From Cenococcum geophilum 1.58 (taxonomy: Eukaryota > Ascomycota > Dothideomycetes > Gloniales > Gloniaceae), in contig KV748180.1 in NCBI GenBank assembly GCA_001692895.1, positions 2,598,195-2,662,194 on the forward strand: a stretch of DNA of 64,000 bases, given 5' to 3'. Both the position numbers and the translations under genes were made by a program. Numbering within the stretch: position 1 is the stretch's first letter; each line of letters starts with the position of its first letter. Of this stretch, positions 58,066 to 64,000 are shown one piece after another. Below the pieces are notes generated by a model. The model was not told where the DNA came from. It saw only the letters and a program-made list of their open reading frames with translations, and did not search any database.

Positions 58066-58211
58066 CTATTATTTATACGCTTACGGAAAAGAGGATTAAT
58101 TAATCTAATTGGTGGGTATAGGCTTAAAGGCATTAATTAAGAATAGGTATATTCGCAAGGCCATTTATAGGGGATTGCCCTGCTTTAACTAAACGTAATA
58201 CCTATAGACCT
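58065..58211. repeat. Split direct repeat B1 of the Ngaro-type element
   Basis: Copy of 57736-57882 lying between A2 and the recombinase end of the element. Confidence 0.85.
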
Positions 58212-61200
58212 AGAAGCGCAGCGCCTGTACCACACAAGGTAGAGTAGGGGGAAGAAAAAGTAAAAAATAAAAAAGGGGGGGAAAGGAGAGATTTAAGTTA
58301 ATATATTAGAGTGCTAAAATAGGCATTTCTACACGCCGTTGTGCCTAAATACCTTCGCCTATTATATCTAGGGCGAGTAATAATAAGAACGGTATTGGCG
58401 TTTTATATTAGAAGTTTACACTTAGCTAGAATAGGTCTTTTAGGAATAATAAATAGTAAAGCTGGAACGCTTATAAGGACCACCGGCCTAGTTGCTGTAT
58501 TTAGCTGTCCGTGAAACTATTATCTTAAGCGTATTAAGCAGCACCTTTCCAAAATAAGTGTCCGTTATAGAGCTTAGAGTAAAGGCTAAGAGTAGTAACT
58601 TTATACTTTAGCTTATTCCTAACCGCGTAGCTTATAAAGGCCGATCTTTTAAAGCAAAAGAGAGGGGCGTTTCTGGGTTAGGGGTTATTTTTAAATAGGT
58701 GTTTTATAGCTTAAACTGCGTATTTAGGTTGCCCTAAAGCGGCAATTATAATTAAGACTCCTTAGTAATTAACGTCCGTTTTACTACGCTTTAGACGTAA
58801 TATTATATNGTCCTNTNCTAGCGTTATGTCNTTTCTAGTATATTTTATANTAGAGAAGGNGTAGCTATCTTTNTAAGCCTTAGTNTAGGTAATCTTNCCT
58901 ANATAAAGGAATCCCNNAAAGGCCGTAGTNACGGCGGNGTTAAAGTTAAGATNCTTAACGGATTNGGTATTTNGGGTAACTAATTAGGNNAGGATATCTT
59001 TAGTAATTAGCAATCTTTTAGCCGTAGTAAAGGGATTTATAAATGTTGCACCGTCTAGGATCCTCTTAATAATAGGATTATTAAAGACGGAGGTGTTATA
59101 ATTAGCGTTAATATAGTGGGATTAAATTGCGGAGATATAGGCTTTAACTATAGTAGGCTTAATACGGCTTATTTCTAGACTAGCATTACTAAAAATCTGT
59201 TAGGTAATTTATTCTCCTAAATAGTAAAGAGGCGCTAGGTACTTTACCGCTCCGTAAAGGTTATAGTAGCCCTCCTAACTTTTAATTGCGGGATAGTATA
59301 AATCTCTCGTTCTATTGGAGAGGCTATGCTATAATAGTTGGCTGAAGCATTCTAAGGGGGCTTTTACCTTAATCCAGAAATTAGGTAGGGGGTCTTTAAG
59401 AGGGACCAGGTCTCCTATTTTAGCGTTAAATTAAATATAATAAAGAAGCGTATAGTAACGGTAAATTAGAAGTATCCTAATGCGGGTATAGTAATAATAC
59501 CCTATCGTAATTAAAACGAGATAGAGTATTAGCTAGCCTGTTTTCTGTAGAGGAAACCTACTCTATATAGAGCGTAATATTATAAGCTGTGGTTAGTTAG
59601 AGGATCTTATAGAGCGGGTAATTACCTAGTCCTTTTACTACCGTATTCTGGAATCCTAAGAGTGCTACCGTATTATCCGTATGGATATAGACTAAGCTAT
59701 ACTCCTACCGCGTTACCTAGAGCTAGAATAAGGTCGTAATCGCTTAGACCTCCCGCTTATTAATTAGGGCAAGGCGGTGTTCTATATTAGGGTAGCAGCT
59801 TAAAGAATTGTCTTAGGGTAGAGATACTAAATAGGGCGGCTATATTATCCCTTAAGAATCCTTAAGGAAGAAGAAGGCCCTATAACTAAGAATCCTAGAT
59901 ATGTCTAAAAAGAGATAGAATTGTTTTTAATCCGTATTATTAAAGAAGAGGATATTATTTAAAAGGGTAAGAGCATCCCTCTACTATAATAAGTCTTGGC
60001 GAAGTTTAGCTGTTAGCTGTTAGCGAGGATAACTACCTACCTTTATAAAAGTAGAGATAAACTCCTAAATAAAGCGGTTATATAAACGCCTAAGCCTAAT
60101 TACCTAGGCGCTCTAAGCGAGTCTACTAGCCAGTTTTTAACTCTAAACTAGCGTTAGGGATCTACCACTTAACGCTTTATTAATCTCCTTAATTATAGTG
60201 GCCTGTTTTAAAGGAGAAAGACATAGCTTAGACTTTAGAGTATCTATAATATAACCTAGGACTTTAGCCGTAGTGCCTTTAATATTCTTTAATTTGTTTT
60301 ATAGGATGCCTAATTTATTACTTAATTAGTTATATATACTAAGTAATTAAAGGAGGATAGAAGCGTTAGAGAGTATAAAGATAAAGTTATCTAGATAGTG
60401 CTCTAAAGCGGCGTTTAGGATATATTAGATAAGTATCTAGTAGAATCCCTTTATAAAAAGATTAAATAAAAAGGGTGCAGTTTAAAGGCCGAATAAGAGG
60501 TAACGTTTAAAATATACCACACCCTTCTAGGAGAACCCTATAAGGCGTTAAGCTTTAATAGAAAGTGGGATGTTTTAAAAGGCGTCCTTAATATCCCTCT
60601 TAATAATTATATAATTACGGCCTATATATATAACGTATTAGAGAACCTAATTAACTGTTAAATATTATAGTGTGGCGAATGCTATAGGGATTAAGTTGTT
60701 AATAGATTGGCTAAATAGTAAGGATAAGTTATAAATACGGCGCCATTCCCTATCCGCTTTAGGTACTAAACCTAGCGGTAAGGATATAACGGGAGACGTT
60801 ACTATTATAATCCTACCTATGTCTAGATCGGCGCTAATCTTTTCTAAGATTAGGACTATATTTATAGCTATTAAGGCTTAGTTCTTCTAGGAGAGGAGCT
60901 TAATTTTTAGGTCTGCCTTAATCTAGCATCTAAACTTTAAGATACCAATAATATTGCGTTAAAGGTTGCTAGGGTATAGAGATAGATAACGCCCCCACGC
61001 TTAAATAATTAAGGGGGAGGGAGAGTCCTATAGAGGAGAGGAGGGCAAAAAGACTGGAAATAATAGTATAGTATTTAGCCTACCTATACTATAAGGGTAG
61101 AGCACAGTTTTAGTGGAGTGTAGGTATAGCTTAATAAAATCCTTTTCCTCCTCTTTCTTTTCCTTATTAATACTTTCCTTTAGTAATTACTACTTGCAAT

Positions 61201-62372
61201 TCCTTATAGTATATAGGCTACCGCACTTACTATAGGTATATAGGAACTTGTAATCCTTACCTAGGTTACACTTTCCTCTATTAAAGCTATAATAGGTCCT
61301 TAAGATATTAGTACTTACTTACATGCGTTTTAAAATAGATGCGGATTTATAAGTACTAGGATTGCAATAGATATCTAGGAAGTTACTAAAGATCTTCTAG
61401 TTAGCTAGCTCTAACTAGTTCTTTTAAATAACTATAGAGTGGTGCTCTAAGGCCATAGTTATTAAGGGAGCAATTTAGTAGGTAGTAGATAGCCAAATAA
61501 CTTAATTATAGAAGGTAAGTATTTAGGGAATAAGATCTACTAAAAGATTCTTATATATAACGATTAAAATTATTATATAGTTAAGGAAGCCCTCTACCCA
61601 CACTTTAACGGATAGGTAGTTCTTTATTATCCCTTCTTTTAGTCTTATAGAAAGGACGCTGTTAATAATAAGGATATTATTTTAAGGCTTAGACTAGAGC
61701 TAGTATATCTAGAGGTAAAAGAGGTTATTAGATAAGAAAGTACCCTAAAATACCTTAAGTATCTCTTTATTTAGGACGCTAGGGAGGAGGGTATTTAGGA
61801 TATTAGCTATAGATAGGAGCAACTTACCCGGTTTATTAATTAGGGTTAAGAATAATATTGCCGTAGCTAATCTCGCTATTACTATAGCAAGGCTTAATAT
61901 ATGGAGTTTAGTTGCCTAATCTTCCTATTCTTTTTAAACGCGTAGTATTTTAGTACGGTCCTCCTATTCCTAAAGGAGTTTTATTTTCTAGTTAGTTGCC
62001 TAATTCTTAATCTCCTTTACCTAAGCTCTTTTAATTCTTAGGTCCTTCTTATGTAGTTACTAAAGCCGTTCTTTAGCTTTTTTAGCGGCTAAAGTCTCGC
62101 GTTAAGCCGCGGAGAGAGGCGCCATTATAGAGGATAGAGACTATAACGCCGGCGTATCGCCTAAAGGTATAGGGGAAGGTGAGGGAGACTGGTAGGTAAC
62201 CTTTAAGGAGTTTAGCTCGTCAAGTATATTGTCGTTAGTTAAGTTTTTAAGGTTTTTATAGACAATTCGCGAAGGTTTAGACGAGCGTATAGGTTGTTAA
62301 GTTATTAACAGTAATAGTTAATTATTAGAAATTAAGTAAATAAGGTATTAGCTCTTAAATGAGACTAATATA

Positions 62373-62477
62373 GAAAGCAAGCAAGCAAGGCTTAATTTTG
62401 TAAATATTAATAATGTTAGTGTTGCTAAGATGCAGGGGTGCTGCTATAGTGCTCGCTTAGCTATATAAACATATCTA
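62373..62477. repeat. Split direct repeat A1 of the Ngaro-type element
   Basis: Copy of A2 at the far end; its last bases meet Helitron coding sequence (TATAATCCGTATCTTAGC). Confidence 0.85.
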
Positions 62478-64000
62478 TATAATCCGTATCTTAGCGCAAA
62501 GTATAGGGCCTATATTAATGTTGAGGCCTGCGGCTCTATGTAGGCTATAAAGTATATTAATAAGTATATCTATAAGGGGGACGACCGCACAACCGTATAG
62601 CTCTTGGACGATAACGACAAAATTAGTAAGTACCTTTACGGCAGATATATCGGCCCTATGGAGGCCGTTTGGCGGCTATTTAAGTTTCCTATTTACGAGG
62701 AGTACCCCCCCGTAATACACCTTACCGTATACCTTTTCGGCCAGCAGCCCGTTTATTTTTAGCTAGACGAGTTTATAGAGGACCTGCAATAGCGCCTTAA
62801 AATAGCCTATTTAACTTTAACCGCTTGGTTTTAGTATAACTCCGAAAATACGGATAGTCGTACTATGCTTTACCAGGACTTCCCTTATAGGTATACCTTT
62901 ATGGCAAAAACACGCTAGTGGCAGCGCCGCGTCCGCCGAAAGGATACCGTTATCGGCCGTATATATTACTGCAGCCCCGTTACTAGCGAACGGTATTATT
63001 TACGGCTGCTACTTACTGTTGTTTCTGGCGCTATCTCTTTTAAGCACCTCCGTACTGTCGCCGGTACTATTTACCTAACCTTTTAAGCCGCTTACGTGGC
63101 TTTAGGGCTCCTTAATAACGACTAAGAGTGGGTTAACTACCTATAAGAAGCATCCGTATTCGCTACCAGCGCCTAGCTGCGGTCTCTTTTTATAACTTCT
63201 TTAGTTTACGGCCCCGTAAGCAACCCTCCTGCCCTTTAGGCGAAATTTAAGCCGTCTCTTTGCGATAATCTCCCTTGCGTTTTAGAGCGTCGGCCTAATT
63301 TTCTAGGCAGTATTAATAATGTATATCTGGATTACGGCCTATATCTTATCTAGTAGGTGCTTATAGATTATAGCAAAACTCTTACGGATTACTTTCTACC
63401 TCTGCTATAGCACCACTGGGACCTTATAGATGGTAACCCGCTTATTGCCATAAAGCTTAATTACAGCACTACTAAGGAAGGCCGCCTTTTTACGGAGCTG
63501 CGTTCCCAGCTAAATTCTAACTAGGCCGCCTACTTTACTGCAGTTACTACCGCTATAGATACGGACCCGCAGACCGCCCATTTTTTCCTATAGGGCCCCG
63601 CAGGCACCGGTAAAACCTTTCTTTATTGCTGTATCTGCCACTACTACCGCTCCCGCGGCCGCATTATTCTCTACGTTGCCTCTTCTGGCATAGCTGCCCT
63701 TTTACTACCTAGCGGCCGAACTACCTACTCCCGTTTTCGCATTCCTATTAATCTATATAAGGAATCCGTATGTAACGTGCCTAAAGACTCCTAGCTAGCG
63801 CAGTTACTGCGCTCTACTGCCCTTATAATTTGGGACGAAGTGCTGATATAGTACTATTACTACTTTAAAGCTATGCACTGTATGCTTACGGACGTCCGTT
63901 CTAATACCCAGGCTCCTTTTAGCGGCGTTCCCGTTATTTTAGGTAGTAATTTTACTTAGATTTTCCCTGTTGTAAAACGGGGGACCTATGCTAATGTTAT
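62478..64000 (+). mobile_element. Helitron, right part: end of Rep and start of Pif1-type helicase, runs off window
   Basis: Continues the plus-strand Helitron frame from 57735: YNPYLSAKYRAYINVEACGS, AIKYINKYIYKGDDRTT, YGRYIGPMEAVWRLF, FPIYEEYPPVIHLTVYLFGQ, then the linker, then the helicase with Walker A GPAGTGKTF at 63594-63620 and Walker B LIIWDE ending 63839. Stops are TAG/TAA of RIP type. Helitrons are rolling-circle DNA transposons encoding a Rep nuclease fused to this 5'-3' helicase. The 3' hairpin end is outside the window. Confidence 0.88.

Larger units (their letters stand above)
57736..62477 (-). mobile_element. DIRS/Ngaro-type tyrosine-recombinase retrotransposon inserted in the Helitron, fossil
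   Basis: On the minus strand the parts run: an N-terminal region (about 62280-61150), a DIRS-type reverse transcriptase (about 61000-60330, palm box near 60400), RNase H (about 60250-59600) and a tyrosine recombinase (about 59350-58430, with the closing helix GRW-type block near 58480). The ends are not LTRs but split direct repeats: B2 57736-57882, A2 57960-58065, B1 58065-58211 and A1 62373-62477, i.e. A1-ORFs-B1-A2-B2 in the element's own direction. That layout is the hallmark of the Ngaro group. No target duplication is seen, as expected for recombinase-mediated insertion. Broken, dozens of RIP-type disruptions; younger than the Helitron it interrupts. Confidence 0.8.

Noticed and set aside
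1-64000. tRNA, rRNA or other RNA genes
   Set aside because: I found no cloverleaf with A and B boxes and no rRNA-like sequence by eye; a covariance search was not possible.

Overview
The window comes from a filamentous ascomycete (Pezizomycotina). The genes carry many short GT-AG introns (about 45-110 nt), they encode fungal families (UPF0187 bestrophin-like channel, Clr5-ankyrin protein, Tlg2-type syntaxin, glutamine-dependent NAD synthetase, calmodulin), and the repeats look RIP-mutated: TpA-rich, poor in CpA/TpG, CpG retained, with TAG/TAA scattered through transposon reading frames.

Layout. 1-2.5 kb: AT-rich relics (a tyrosine-recombinase/Ndc10-domain element cut by the window edge, and an LTR-like sequence). 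2.7-26.4 kb: gene island. In order: bestrophin-like channel (-), dual-specificity phosphatase (+), Clr5-ankyrin protein (-), an unassigned exon (+), NAD synthetase QNS1 (-, 15 exons, two of 11 and 16 nt), a large unknown basic-tailed protein (-), an F-box-like protein (-), calmodulin (-), and divergently from it a Tlg2/syntaxin-16 t-SNARE (+). Several annotated starts lie upstream of the longest open frame once introns are taken into account; exon tables are in the entries.

26.7-64 kb: a gene-free, AT-rich nest of transposons. It holds three copies of one chromodomain Ty3/Gypsy family (27.0-35.5, 37.0-41.5, 51.8-55.1 kb), a second Gypsy (47.6-50.7 kb, minus) and a Gypsy fragment (50.7-51.8 kb), a Ty1/Copia tail (36.3-36.97 kb, minus), a TA-flanked element with ~190-bp inverted repeats (31.2-32.8 kb), a Tc1/mariner DD34E element (41.5-43.8 kb), minisatellites (44.1-45.2 kb), a 396-bp spacerless palindrome that reads as two inverted LTRs (46.8-47.2 kb), a 276-bp MITE with TAA target duplication (47.3-47.6 kb), and a Helitron (about 55.3 kb to the right edge) split by a DIRS/Ngaro-type element (57.7-62.5 kb).

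Most interesting: the Ngaro-type element shows the split direct repeat layout of that group (B2-A2-B1 at one end, A1 at the other) and lies inside the Helitron with both Helitron edges continuous in reading. In QNS1, an 11-nt micro-exon is needed to keep the known catalytic numbering E45/K114/C175. All family names are from reading translations by eye; no database search was possible.
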